Origin: Actinacidiphila alni
Lineage (GTDB): Bacteria; Actinomycetota; Actinomycetes; Streptomycetales; Streptomycetaceae
Direction of reading: 5' to 3'
Assembly (NCBI RefSeq): GCF_900112845.1
Contig: NZ_FONG01000015.1
Span: forward strand, 151,857 to 215,856
DNA length: 64,000 bases
A program made the translations under genes and the position numbers. The notes under the pieces are model-generated. The model had not been told where the DNA came from. It ran no database searches and saw only the letters and a list, made by a program, of their open reading frames with translations. This document shows positions 39,109 through 47,687 of this stretch, in pieces. Within the stretch, counting starts at the first letter, position 1, and each line of letters opens with the position of its first letter.

Positions 39109-40518
39109 TCAGCTCGGCGCGATGTTGTAGTTGTCGCGGAACATGTTGGTCGGGTCCCACACCTTCTTCGCGGCCACCAGCCGGGCGTGGTTCTCCGGCC
39201 CGTACCAGCGCTCGATCGCGTCCGGCCCGTCGATCTGCTCGGGGGAGAGGAAGTTAGCGTCCGTCCTGGGGTCCGCCCACGGCTCCAGCGCGTCGGCGAG
39301 GCCGGACAGCGCGGCGCGCATCACCGGGGCCGTGTCCGCACCGCCCACGCCGCCGGCGAACACCAGGAAAGCGGCGCCGCGGCCCGGCACGACGTTGTCG
39401 ACGGCGGGCGGCCTGCTCAGCGCCCCGCCCAGCGCCCGGATCTCGGCACTGACCAGCGGGCAGTCGGACCCGGGACCTGTGGCGGTCACGAAGGCGTCGG
39501 CCGCCTCGGCGGGGAACGAGGCGAGGGACAGGGTCCGGTCGTGGTACGGGAAGGGCGTGTCGGGGTCGCGGTGGATGGCGGCCGCCGCCGCGTACGACAG
39601 TTCCTCGACACCGTCCGCCAGGACCGGCGCGACCGCGCGCAGCGGTGCGACCAGCCGCTCGCCCTCTTCCGCGGATCCGGTGTAGCCGATGCGGACGGCG
39701 GTGACGAAGGCGCCGCGCAGGGGCTCCGGCACCTCCGGAATGTCCGGGAAACGCTGGACGGCGAGCGAGGACGACATCTCCTCGGGCGCCGCGGCGATCC
39801 ACTCCCGCCACAGGTGCACGATGTCGGCGAGGTTGTCGCCGGGGAAGAGCAGGCAGCCGCCGTAGAAGCGGTTCTGCGGCACGAGGGCGAACTCCAGGGC
39901 GGTGACCACACCGAAGTTGCCCTTGCAGCCGAGCACCGAACGGAAGAGTTCGGCGTCCGACTCGGGTGTGACGCGGCGCAGTTCGCCGTCGGCCGTGACG
40001 ATCTCCAGCGCGAGCACCTGATCGGCTGCGTACCCGTGGCTGCGGCCGAACACCGGGCTCAGCCCGCCGCCCAGGGTGTAGCCGACCACTCCGACGCCGG
40101 GCATCGAACCGCTCACCGGGGCCAGCCCCAGCGGCACCGCCTGGTCGATCACCTGCTGCCAGACCGCTCCGGCCGCGACCCGCGCGGTGCGCCGGCCGGC
40201 GTCCACGGCCACCGCGTTCATCCGGTGGGTGGTGATGAGCAGCGAGCCGTGGGCCGGTGTCACCACCTGATGACCCGTCGACTTCACCGCGACCGGCAGA
40301 CCCAGCCGCGCGGCGACCGCGACCGCGGCCTGGACGTCGGCGGCGCTGGTCGCGCCCACCACGATCGACGGGCTCAGCGCGGTGGCGAGGTTGAACACCG
40401 CGCACTCCTGCGCGTACCCCTCGTCGTCCGGCAGCAGCACCGGTCCGCGCACCTGCTGGGCGAGCTGGTCCCTGTCCTGGAGGGAGAGCCGGGTACGGAG
40501 GGAAAGGGTCGAATCCAT
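39109..40518 (-). CDS. FAD-dependent oxidase of the berberine-bridge (BBE) type
   Basis: 469 aa flavoprotein. The FAD_binding_4 domain has 'SPSIVVGATSAADVQAAVAVA', a covalent-flavin His candidate in 'KSTGHQV' and the glycine run 'GYTLGGGLSPVFGRSHG'. The C-terminal BBE motif reads 'VWDPTNMFRDNYNI'. The second, Cys-linked attachment seen in bicovalent members is not present at the usual place, so a single histidyl link is likely. Such enzymes oxidise alcohols, sugars or secondary metabolites; the substrate cannot be read from the sequence. ATG start with AGGAA upstream; the frame is open about 100 codons further but without a ribosome site. No export signal. The MarR gene just upstream on the same strand may control it. 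Confidence 0.9.
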   Translation of the reverse strand: MDSTLSLRTRLSLQDRDQLAQQVRGPVLLPDDEGYAQECAVFNLATALSPSIVVGATSAADVQAAVAVAARLGLPVAVKSTGHQVVTPAHGSLLITTHRMNAVAVDAGRRTARVAAGAVWQQVIDQAVPLGLAPVSGSMPGVGVVGYTLGGGLSPVFGRSHGYAADQVLALEIVTADGELRRVTPESDAELFRSVLGCKGNFGVVTALEFALVPQNRFYGGCLLFPGDNLADIVHLWREWIAAAPEEMSSSLAVQRFPDIPEVPEPLRGAFVTAVRIGYTGSAEEGERLVAPLRAVAPVLADGVEELSYAAAAAIHRDPDTPFPYHDRTLSLASFPAEAADAFVTATGPGSDCPLVSAEIRALGGALSRPPAVDNVVPGRGAAFLVFAGGVGGADTAPVMRAALSGLADALEPWADPRTDANFLSPEQIDGPDAIERWYGPENHARLVAAKKVWDPTNMFRDNYNIAPS

Positions 40519-40748
40519 GACGGTTCCTGGGGTGTCGGGTGTCAACGCGGTCTGAGGGTTCCGGGGGCGACGGGGGCTGCCTCGCCGACCGGGCAGCCGC
40601 CCGTCGCCCTGCTCCGGCCGGCGGCACCGGGGGTTTGAACCGCCCGGCCGGCGGCGGCACGGCGCACTCCGCGCGTCTCGTGCCTCAACCGGATGTACGG
40701 CGCGCGGATCCGTGGGGTTCACCGGGGACCGGCCGGCCGGGGCCGTCG

Positions 40749-41213
40749 TCAGGTGCGGCCGCTGGACGTCGGGGACTTCAGGCCGCGGCTGACCAGCCTC
40801 AGCAGGTCCACCTCCGCGGGGCTCAAGCACGCCGTGACGTGCGTGCGGAGGAATTCGGCGTAGACCGCGCTCGCCTCCGTCACGGTGGCGCGGCCCTTTT
40901 CGGTGATGACGGCGTACCGGAAGCGCCGGTCGTGTCCGTCGTTCTCCTCGGTGGTGAGATGACCGCTGCCGCGGAGCTTGGCCACGGTGTGAGCGAGCCG
41001 GGAGCGCGGTGTCTCGGATTCCTTGGCCAGCGAATTCATGGTCATGCGCCCGTGCGGCGCCTCCGAGAGGGCGCGCAGCACCATGAAGGGATTGACGGCG
41101 AGACCCGTGCGCTCGCGGAGCACCTTGTTCGCGTCCACCAGCACCGCCCGCGCCGCGCGGATGAAGGTGTCCCCGGTGAGTTCGTCCGCGGCCGGGTCAT
41201 GAAGTGTGTGCAC
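40749..41213 (-). CDS. MarR-family transcriptional regulator
   Basis: 154 aa with a winged helix-turn-helix: 'PFMVLRALSEAPHGRMTMNSLAKESETPRSRLAHTVAKLRGSG' followed by the wing 'DGHDRRFRYAVITEKG', and dimer helices at both ends. GTG start with GGAGG six bases upstream. It lies 230 bases upstream of the FAD oxidase on the same strand, so a regulatory link is likely; ligand unknown. Two His residues precede the HTH and there is one Cys (near residue 129). Confidence 0.9.
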   Translation of the reverse strand: MHTLHDPAADELTGDTFIRAARAVLVDANKVLRERTGLAVNPFMVLRALSEAPHGRMTMNSLAKESETPRSRLAHTVAKLRGSGHLTTEENDGHDRRFRYAVITEKGRATVTEASAVYAEFLRTHVTACLSPAEVDLLRLVSRGLKSPTSSGRT

Positions 41214-41255
41214 GTGCTGCCTCCGTCGTCTGGGAGCGATGTCCGGCGCCCGGCC

Positions 41256-41513
41256 TCACAGGGGGAGTCCCACCCGGACGCGGAAGCCGGCCGATGTCAG
41301 CAGTCCGGCGATGCTCCGCACCGTCTCGGCGGCGTCCTCGCCCGGATCGCGCAGAACGTACAGACTGCATTTCAGCCTCTGCTCGAAACCGACGGACCGC
41401 ATGGCCGCCGGAACGACGGAACTCGTCCCGCTGTCGATCGCTATGACTCCGAGATCCGGGTGCGTGCCGACGACGAGATGGGGATAGGCGCCCTCGGACC
41501 GTTGGTTCTTCAC
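41256..41513 (-). CDS. Small hypothetical protein, 85 aa
   Basis: GTG start, good coding bias, and an ordered alpha/beta pattern: 'HLVVGTHPDLGVIAIDSG' (strand-turn-strand), a 'VGFEQRLKCSLYVL' strand and a C-terminal helix 'ETVRSIAGLLTSAGFRVRV'. This resembles small streptomycete hypothetical proteins of 70-95 residues often encoded beside regulators, but I cannot name a family. It is 42 bases upstream of the MarR gene on the same strand, probably in one transcript. Confidence 0.65.
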   Translation of the reverse strand: MKNQRSEGAYPHLVVGTHPDLGVIAIDSGTSSVVPAAMRSVGFEQRLKCSLYVLRDPGEDAAETVRSIAGLLTSAGFRVRVGLPL

Positions 41514-41830
41514 TGTGCCGCCCGTCTGCTGTCGCGTGTGTTTGGGAACGCCGGGCGCCGGAGATGATCAGGCGTGGAGCGGGCACCCCGTGGCGCCGAC
41601 ACTTCTCAGCACGTAGGCCGCGCGCGCCGGGTTCATCCCGTGTCCGAGCCCTCCCGGACGGCGAACCCCGCGCAGGACAGCGCCGCGAAAGGCCCACGAC
41701 CGCCGGGACAGCGCCCCGCAATCAGACGGCAAGCGTTCAGCAAGCGGAGTCCAGGACCGTGGACGCGTTCTGTAGTCCATGTCATGACGCGCCGGCGCCA
41801 GCAGTCGCCGCCGCGCTGGAGATCTCCGTG
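41514..41830. promoter_or_regulatory. Divergent intergenic region upstream of the sigma factor and the 85-aa gene
   Basis: 317 bases between divergent genes. Both promoters must lie here. Short inverted arms CGCGT / ACGCG flank 41767-41795, and GGAGA at 41817-41821 is the ribosome site of the sigma gene. No better-defined box was found. Confidence 0.4.
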
Positions 41831-42433
41831 ATGAGGCGCAACCGTTCAGTGGCCGATCCTGGCCCCGGACGCGAGGGACCCCCCGCGTCCGGGACACCCG
41901 ACGAGGATGCCGAGTCCGGTCCTGCCGGGGACGAGGCGTTCATCCGGGCCGTCTACGGGCGGCACGGCACGGCGTTGCTGCGCTACGCCACCGGGCAGCT
42001 CGGCGGCGACACCCATCGTGCGCAGGACTTCGTGCAGGAGGCGGTGCTACGTGCCTGGAAGCACAGCGGGTCGCTGAGCGTGACCGAGATCGGCTCCATG
42101 CGGCCGTGGCTGATCAGGGTGATCAAGAACCTGATCATCGACAGCCACCGGGCCCGGATGGCGCGTCCGCAGGAAGTCGCGGAGTCCGAGCTGACCGAGG
42201 TGTCGATCTCGGACCCCGCCGACCGCCTCATGACGAAACAGATCGTCCTCGAAGCGCTGGGCGACCTGTCGCAGCAGCACCGGGAGGTCCTGCTGCACGT
42301 GCAGTACCTGGACCGGAGCGTCGCGGAGACCGCCGAGATCCTCGGCATCCCCCGCGGCACCGTCAAGTCCCGCACCCACTTCGCCGTCCGCGCGCTGCGA
42401 GTCGCGCTGGAGGCCAGGGGCTACCACGTGTGA
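41831..42433 (+). CDS. ECF-type RNA polymerase sigma factor (sigma-70 family)
   Basis: 200 aa. Region 2 is clear ('DEAFIRAVYGRHGTALLRYA', 'AQDFVQEAVLRAWKH', 'MRPWLIRVIKNLIID'), and region 4 has the helix-turn-helix 'RSVAETAEILGIPRGTVKSR'. Group IV sigma factors direct polymerase to stress or surface regulons. The ATG at 41831 is preceded by GGAGA; a GTG one codon earlier is equally possible, and the frame is open much further left without a ribosome site. Most such genes are followed by an anti-sigma gene; here the next gene is a MarR regulator, so the control mechanism is not evident. A six-bp-stem hairpin followed by a T-rich run (42436-42480) could end the transcript. Confidence 0.9.
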   Translation: MRRNRSVADPGPGREGPPASGTPDEDAESGPAGDEAFIRAVYGRHGTALLRYATGQLGGDTHRAQDFVQEAVLRAWKHSGSLSVTEIGSMRPWLIRVIKNLIIDSHRARMARPQEVAESELTEVSISDPADRLMTKQIVLEALGDLSQQHREVLLHVQYLDRSVAETAEILGIPRGTVKSRTHFAVRALRVALEARGYHV

Positions 42434-42508
42434 CGGCGGGGCAGGCGGGACACCGGGGCCGCCGACCCGGTTCTTCTTTTTGCCCCATTGCCTCGTGCGC
42501 GCGGTAAC

Positions 42509-42525
42509 CGTGTACCAGGTACACG
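42509..42525. promoter_or_regulatory. Perfect 17-bp palindrome, candidate operator of the OhrR-like regulator
   Basis: CGTGTACC-A-GGTACACG, perfect 8-bp arms about one base, 71 bases before the start of the OhrR-like gene. MarR/OhrR dimers bind such dyads and usually repress their own gene, so this is a good autoregulatory operator candidate. Confidence 0.65.
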
Positions 42526-42596
42526 TGCGCACCCTCGGCGCGCGGTGCGGCGGAACGCCGGCGGACCGCGGACAGATTCCCGGCAGGAATGGGGCC

Positions 42597-43103
42597 ATGG
42601 CCAGAATGCGAACCGTCCGTATACGTCCCGCCCGGTCCGGGTGGGACGCCGGTTCCGCGCTCGACGACCGGATCTGCTTCGCTCTCTACGCCGCCTCCCG
42701 CGCCGTCACCGGCGTCTACCGTCCGCTCCTCGACGGCCTGGGTATCACCTATCCGCAGTATCTGGTGATGCTGGTGCTGTGGAACGCGGGTGGGGAGGGC
42801 GTCACGGTCAAGGAGATGGGCCGGGCGCTCCACCTCGACTACGGCACCGTGACGCCGCTGCTGAAGCGGCTGGAGGCGGCGGGCCTGGTGCGGCGTGCGC
42901 GTCGGCAGGACGACGAGCGCGCCGTGCAGGTTACCGTGACCGAGTGCGGCGCCGCGCTGCGGGACCGCACCCACGGGATCGCCGGGGCGGTCGGCGAGGC
43001 GATGGGCCTGGCGGCCGAGGAGAGCGACCGCATCCGCGACGTTCTCCGCCGCCTCACCGACAACGCCGCGCGTTACGCGAACCGCCCGCTCACCGCCGAG
43101 TAG
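42597..43103 (+). CDS. OhrR-like MarR-family regulator (organic peroxide sensor type)
   Basis: 168 aa. The first helix contains 'ICFALYAASRAVTGVYRPLL', which places a single Cys exactly where OhrR proteins carry the peroxide-sensing cysteine, and the HTH is 'VTVKEMGRALHLDYGTVTPLLKRLE' with wing 'RRQDDERAVQVTVT', also OhrR-like. OhrR represses the peroxidase gene ohr until the Cys is oxidised. No ohr gene is in this window, so the regulated gene is elsewhere or different. ATG at 42597 has AGGAA upstream; the open frame before it covers the palindrome. Its end overlaps the convergent protease gene by 31 bases. Confidence 0.9.
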   Translation: MARMRTVRIRPARSGWDAGSALDDRICFALYAASRAVTGVYRPLLDGLGITYPQYLVMLVLWNAGGEGVTVKEMGRALHLDYGTVTPLLKRLEAAGLVRRARRQDDERAVQVTVTECGAALRDRTHGIAGAVGEAMGLAAEESDRIRDVLRRLTDNAARYANRPLTAE

Positions 43104-44167
43104 ACGTCCTCGGCCTCCTTGCCCAGCCGCGGGCCCGCCAGCCAGGTCTGCGACGACGGGCCGATGGAGGTGTTGCTGACCAGCACGCTCGTGCCGTCGG
43201 AGGCGCGGACGAACCAGCCGCCGCCGGAGGAGCCGCCGGTCATGGTGCACCCGACGCGGTAGAGCGACGGCTCGGCGGAGTTGATGGACAGCCGCCCGGG
43301 GCGTCCGGCGCAGGTGAACATCCGCTCACCGTCGAAGGGCGCCGCCGCCGGGTACCCCCACAGGCTCATCGCGTCGATGTCCTTGGTGGCGGGCGCCGAG
43401 AAGTTCACCCGGGCCGCGCCGCCGACGGTCTGCTCCAGCGTGGCGGGCCCCGTACCGGTCTTGCGCCGGACGTGCAGCACCGCGAAGTCGAACGGCGAGC
43501 CCTTGCCGCCGGTCTCCTCGCCCTCGGCGATCCACTGCGGCGAGGTCTGCGCCCAGTCCGCCCACCAGACGCCGAACGGCGCCACCTGGTCGGCGGTCGC
43601 CGCGCCGCGCGCCGCGCCTTCCAGTGCCCGGTCGTTGTAGGACGGCACGAAGACGAGGTTGCGGAACCAGCCGCCCTTGGCGCCGGCGTGCACGCAGTGC
43701 CCGGCCGTCCAGACCAGGTCGGACGCACCGGGCTGCGCCGGGTCGGTGACCACGGTGGCGGAGCACACCGACGGTCCCTGGGGCGAGTCGAAGAACAGCT
43801 TGCCGACGATGGGCGCGCTGTCGTGGTACGGCGCCGACACCGCCCGCGCCGGGTTGGGCTTCGGCTCGGGGTCGGAGACGCCCGGCTCGTCCTTGCCGAC
43901 GTCGTTCGCGACCGGCTGGTCGGCGCTGCCCGCCTTCCGCATCCGCTCCGGATCCCACAGTCCCTTGATCACCGGATTGCTGAAGTCCGGTGCCTCCCGC
44001 GCCCAGTGCGAGGGGTTCCAGTCGTGCCAGTCGGCCGCCTGCGATCCGAGCCGGCCGCCCGACAGCCGGGACAGCACCCGGCCCGGGGAGTCCGCAGAGA
44101 CGACGAACGGCAGCAGGGCCGCCGCACAGCCGATGACTACCGCCAGCCATATCAGCCTGGTCCGCAC
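43073..44167 (-). CDS. Secreted trypsin-like (S1 family) serine peptidase
   Basis: About 364 aa with an N-terminal signal sequence ('LIWLAVVIGCAAALLPFVVSA'). The triad is visible: His in 'LVWTAGHCVH', Asp in 'FDFAVLHV' and Ser in 'GCTMTGGSSGGGWFV'. The length, late catalytic domain and 'GGSSGGGW' motif fit the V8/glutamyl-endopeptidase-like S1 proteins of streptomycetes; specificity is not evident. Start choice: the GTG at 44167 has AAGGAG nine bases upstream, whereas the GTG at 44176 abuts that site, so the shorter form is preferred. The 3' end overlaps the convergent OhrR-like gene. Confidence 0.88.
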   Translation of the reverse strand: MRTRLIWLAVVIGCAAALLPFVVSADSPGRVLSRLSGGRLGSQAADWHDWNPSHWAREAPDFSNPVIKGLWDPERMRKAGSADQPVANDVGKDEPGVSDPEPKPNPARAVSAPYHDSAPIVGKLFFDSPQGPSVCSATVVTDPAQPGASDLVWTAGHCVHAGAKGGWFRNLVFVPSYNDRALEGAARGAATADQVAPFGVWWADWAQTSPQWIAEGEETGGKGSPFDFAVLHVRRKTGTGPATLEQTVGGAARVNFSAPATKDIDAMSLWGYPAAAPFDGERMFTCAGRPGRLSINSAEPSLYRVGCTMTGGSSGGGWFVRASDGTSVLVSNTSIGPSSQTWLAGPRLGKEAEDVYSAVSGRFA

Positions 44168-44223
44168 GAATCGCACTCCTTAGTGGTGGTGACAGTGCTG
44201 GAACGCACAAGCTGAGACACGGC

Positions 44224-44267
44224 GCGTCGCGCCGTCGGGTTCATCCAGAACCCCGGCGGCGCGACGC
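44224..44267 (-). terminator. Hairpin terminator downstream of the phytase-like gene
   Basis: Stem GCGTCGCGCC / GGCGCGACGC, extended by a further imperfect GTCGGGTT / AACCCCGG pairing, immediately past the stop codon of the minus-strand phytase-like gene. Confidence 0.65.
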
Positions 44268-44278
44268 GTGAACCGCCC

Positions 44279-45337
44279 CTAGCGGCGGGGGAGTCGGGCG
44301 GTGAAGGTGTAGAGGCGGGTGGTCTGGGCGGGGTTCTCGTTGTCGTCGCTGACCAGCAGGAGGCGGAGCCGGCCGTCGTGGGTGCGGCCGGTCACGGTGA
44401 CGCCTTCGATGTTGTCCAGCAGGGGGTTGGGCTGGGGTTGTTTGGTGGTGGCGCCGAGGCTCGGGCAGTCCGCGATGTCGGCGATCAGGGTCTTGCGGAC
44501 GAGCCGGACTCCGGACGAGGAGGTCACGTTCTCCACCCGCGTCACGTCGGAGGCGTGGGCGGGGTCGGCGAGGTAGAGCCGTACGGTGTTGCCGACGTCC
44601 GGGGTGTAGCCGCGTTCCAGTACGAGGAGCCGGCCGTCGCCGGCCGCTGTGACGTCGGAGATGTCCAGGCCCGGGTCGGCGGGATAGGCGTACTGGGTGC
44701 TGAGGCGGAAGGCGGAGCCCGGCCCGTACCGCTGCCAGGTCTGGACGCGGCGGACGTCGGCGTCGTCCCCGCTCAGGGCGCCTTCCATGGTGGCGACCAG
44801 GGTGCGGCCGCCGGGCTGGAGGGTCAGCCCTTCGAAGGTGGCGTTGTGCCGGGCCCGTCCGGCCGGTGCCACCAACAGGGGTTCAGGGACGGGGAGTTGT
44901 CCGATGGGCTGGCCCTGGCGGGTGAAGCGCTGAATGGACGGCTCCTCCTCGGAGGTCACCAGTCGGCTTCCGTCGCGGTCGACGGCGACGGCCTCGGAGT
45001 CCAAGGGCTGTCCGGCGGCATCGGTCAGCGGCAGTACCGAAGTGGGCTGCTTCGTACGGGGGTTGAGGGTGAACAGAACGGACTGGTCGGAGACGGCGAC
45101 CAGTTGGCCGTCGGTGTCGGTCGTCAGGCCGGAGAGTTCGCCGACGAACTGGCCCTGGAACGTGGTTTTGTCCAGTGCGTCGGAGAAGCCGTCGATGTCC
45201 GCCCACCGGGAGCACGCGTGGGCCGGCGGGTGAGCGGGCGGGTGGCCCGCCGGGCGGGCGGAGGCGGCGGGCGCGGTCAACGACAGGCAGGAGGCCGTCA
45301 GCAGCGCGGCGGTGGTGGTCAGGACGCTCAGTCGCAC
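44279..45337 (-). CDS. Secreted esterase-like/phytase-like family protein
   Basis: 352 aa, with a signal peptide (MRLSVLTTTAALLTASCLSLTAPAASA) and a beta-propeller-like body: 'GQFVGELSGLTTDTDGQLVAVSDQS', 'LDSEAVAVDRDGSRLVTSEE', 'NATFEGLTLQPGGRTLVATMEG', 'LDNIEGVTVTG...LLLVSDDN'. These are the recurring blocks of the 'esterase-like activity of phytase' family, whose substrates in streptomycetes are mostly unknown phospho-esters. The start GTG lies 28 bases after the end of the sugar permease, so it may be the last gene of the importer transcript; a terminator follows it. Confidence 0.86.
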   Translation of the reverse strand: MRLSVLTTTAALLTASCLSLTAPAASARPAGHPPAHPPAHACSRWADIDGFSDALDKTTFQGQFVGELSGLTTDTDGQLVAVSDQSVLFTLNPRTKQPTSVLPLTDAAGQPLDSEAVAVDRDGSRLVTSEEEPSIQRFTRQGQPIGQLPVPEPLLVAPAGRARHNATFEGLTLQPGGRTLVATMEGALSGDDADVRRVQTWQRYGPGSAFRLSTQYAYPADPGLDISDVTAAGDGRLLVLERGYTPDVGNTVRLYLADPAHASDVTRVENVTSSSGVRLVRKTLIADIADCPSLGATTKQPQPNPLLDNIEGVTVTGRTHDGRLRLLLVSDDNENPAQTTRLYTFTARLPRR

Positions 45338-45365
45338 GGAGGAACCTTTCGCTGGGAGGGGCGCG

Positions 45366-46319
45366 TCACTTCACGGAGCCTGCCATCACTCCCTCCACGA
45401 AGTGCCGTTGGAAGGCGAAGAAGACGAGGAGCGGCACGATGAGGGAGAGGAAAGCCCCCGGGGCGAGGACGTCGATGTTGGAGCCGAACTGGCGCATCTG
45501 CGACTGGAGGGCGACGGTGAGCGGCTGGCTGCCGGCATCGGCGAAGATCAGGGCGACCAGCATGTCGTTCCAGACCCACAGGAACTGGAAGATGGCGAGG
45601 CTGGCGATGGCCGGCCGGCCCATCGGGATGATCAGCCGCCGGAAGATCATCCACTCGGAGCCGCCGTCCATCCTGGCCGCCTCCAGGACTTCGCGCGGAA
45701 TCTCGGCGAAGTAGTTGCGCAACAGGAAGATCGCGAACGGCAGCCCGTACGCGACATGGAACAGGACGACGCCTGGGATCGTGCCGAACAGGCCGACCTC
45801 GCCGAAGAGTTTGGCCACCGGCAGCAGGCCGATCTGGACAGGCACCACGAGCATGCCGATGACCACGAGGAACACCCAGTCGCGGCCGGGGAATTCGAGC
45901 CAGGCGAAGGCGTATCCCGCCAGCGCCGCCAGCAGGACGACCGCCAGCGTCGCGGGCACCGAGATCAGCACCGTGTTCCAGAAGGCGTGCGTGATGCTGC
46001 TGTCGGACAGGATGGCGCGGTAGCTGTGGAGGCCGAGCGTGCCCGGCCGGGTCAACGCCGTCCACCAGCCGCTCGCGGCGTTGTCGTCCGAGGACCGCAG
46101 CGAGGAGACGAACAGGCCCACGGTCGGCGTGAGCCAGACCAGGGCCACGACGACGAGGACGCCCTGCACCAGTCCGCCGCGCAGCAGCGCGACGGCCCGG
46201 CCGGCCGGTGACGGCCCCGGCCTCCGGGAAGCGCCCGGCGCACCCGTGGCGCCGTTCGCGCGCGGCGGGCGCGGCACGGCCGTCTCGGCGCCGGTTCCCG
46301 CGGTGTGCTGAATGGTCAT
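45366..46319 (-). CDS. Carbohydrate ABC transporter permease, MalG type
   Basis: 317 aa with six membrane helices and the EAA loop 'EVLEAARMDGGSEWMIFRRLIIPMGRPAIASL' that docks the shared ATPase. The N-terminal 40 residues are Pro/Arg/Ala-rich and cytoplasmic. The start overlaps the stop of the upstream permease by four bases (ATGA), showing translational coupling. No ATPase gene is in the cluster, so a shared MsiK-type multiple-sugar ATPase is expected. Confidence 0.93.
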   Translation of the reverse strand: MTIQHTAGTGAETAVPRPPRANGATGAPGASRRPGPSPAGRAVALLRGGLVQGVLVVVALVWLTPTVGLFVSSLRSSDDNAASGWWTALTRPGTLGLHSYRAILSDSSITHAFWNTVLISVPATLAVVLLAALAGYAFAWLEFPGRDWVFLVVIGMLVVPVQIGLLPVAKLFGEVGLFGTIPGVVLFHVAYGLPFAIFLLRNYFAEIPREVLEAARMDGGSEWMIFRRLIIPMGRPAIASLAIFQFLWVWNDMLVALIFADAGSQPLTVALQSQMRQFGSNIDVLAPGAFLSLIVPLLVFFAFQRHFVEGVMAGSVK

Positions 46320-47680
46320 GACCTGCCCCTGCGGAAGCGTCGGATGTTGAAGGCCATCGCGGGCATCACCAGCAGCAGCAGGACGACGCCGATGGCGCTG
46401 CCGAGCCCCTGGTTGTTGCCGCCGCCGAAGGAGACCAGCCACATCTGGAGCGCCAGTACGTTGGCGTCCTGCTGGACCGGGCCCGGCGCGATGATGTAGA
46501 CGAGGTCGAAGACCTTCATCACATTGATCACCAGAGTGACGAAGACGACCGTCAGCACCGGCGCCAGCTGCGGCACGGTCACCTTGCGGAAGATCTGGAA
46601 CTCGCTCGCGCCGTCCATCCGGGCCGCCTCCAGGGTGTCGCGCGGCAGCGCGGCCAGTCCGGCGCCGATCAGCACCATGGAGAAGCCGGTCCAGATCCAC
46701 AGGTAGGCGGCCATGATCGCCGGGGTGATCAGCCCGGGGCCGAGCCAGGTCACCCCGCCGTAGGGCTGGGCGAAGTTGCCCGCGGGCAGGCGTACGCCGT
46801 ACGAGCCCGGCGCGGTGCCGGAGAAGCGGAAGGAGCCGTCCGGCGCCGTCGTGGTGTGCGCCACGGTCCTGCCGTCCCGCGTCAACTCGACCTTGACACC
46901 GGGGAGTCCGGACTCCTTCGGGTCGACGACGCCGGGCCTGCCGCCGCCGCCCGGCACGAAGTCGAGGTACACCACGCCGTCCACCGTGCCCGGCGTCGCG
47001 TGGTGGGCGGCGGGATCCATCGCGGGCCGCGCCCGGGACGGAAGCTTGGCGGCGGGGATGCCGACGAGGCCGAGGGTGACACTCCGGCCCGGACGTACGT
47101 CCTGAACGGTCCGGTAGCCGTGGCCCTTGTCCTCGCGCAGCGCCTTGGCGCCGGACGGCCGGGCGCCGGGGTAGGCGGAGGAGTCGGTGACGGTGTCATG
47201 CACGCCGACCGCGACCGCGTTGAGCACACCGCGGTGCGGGTCCTGGTCGTAGACGAGGCGGAAGGTGATGCCCGCGGCCAGGAAGGAGATGGCCATCGGC
47301 ATGAAGATCAGCACCTTGAACGCGGTGGCCCAGCGCACCTTCTCGGTGAGCACGGCCAGGACGAGGCCCACGCCGGTGAGCAGCGCGGGCACGACCAGTA
47401 CCCACACCGCCGTGTTGCGCAGGGCCTTCTGCGTCGCGGAGTCGGTGAACAGCTCGTGGTAGTTGTCGACGCCCACGAAACGGTGGCCGCCGGCGTCGAA
47501 GAAGCTGCGGACGACGGAGTAGAGGATCGGGTACGCCACGAGGGCGCCGAGCAGCAGCAGCGCGGGCAGAGCGAAGAGCACGGCGACGGTGACGCGCGCG
47601 CGACGGGACCGGGCGGGCCGGCCGGGGGAGGCGCCGCCCGCCGCAGCGGACGGCACCCGTCGGGTGGTGACGGCGGACAT
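46316..47680 (-). CDS. Carbohydrate ABC transporter permease, MalF type, with large extracytoplasmic insert
   Basis: 454 aa, about 140 longer than usual. Normal helices ('VAVLFALPALLLLGALVAYPILYSVV', 'FKVLIFMPMAISFLAAGI', 'IMAAYLWIWTGFSMVLIGA') and EAA loop ('DTLEAARMDGASEFQIFRKVTVPQLAPV') frame a soluble insert at about residues 150-305. This holds 'VVYLDFVPGGGGRPGVVDPKESGLPGVKVELTRDG' and 'TAPDGSFRFSGTAPGSYGVRLPAG', the signature of a Cna-B/SdrD-type or carboxypeptidase-regulatory-like beta-sandwich. E. coli MalF has a P2 loop in the equivalent place, but of a different fold. Start ATG with GAGGG upstream, 7 bases after the binding-protein gene. Confidence 0.92.
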   Translation of the reverse strand: MSAVTTRRVPSAAAGGASPGRPARSRRARVTVAVLFALPALLLLGALVAYPILYSVVRSFFDAGGHRFVGVDNYHELFTDSATQKALRNTAVWVLVVPALLTGVGLVLAVLTEKVRWATAFKVLIFMPMAISFLAAGITFRLVYDQDPHRGVLNAVAVGVHDTVTDSSAYPGARPSGAKALREDKGHGYRTVQDVRPGRSVTLGLVGIPAAKLPSRARPAMDPAAHHATPGTVDGVVYLDFVPGGGGRPGVVDPKESGLPGVKVELTRDGRTVAHTTTAPDGSFRFSGTAPGSYGVRLPAGNFAQPYGGVTWLGPGLITPAIMAAYLWIWTGFSMVLIGAGLAALPRDTLEAARMDGASEFQIFRKVTVPQLAPVLTVVFVTLVINVMKVFDLVYIIAPGPVQQDANVLALQMWLVSFGGGNNQGLGSAIGVVLLLLVMPAMAFNIRRFRRGRS

Positions 47681-47687
47681 CGGACCC

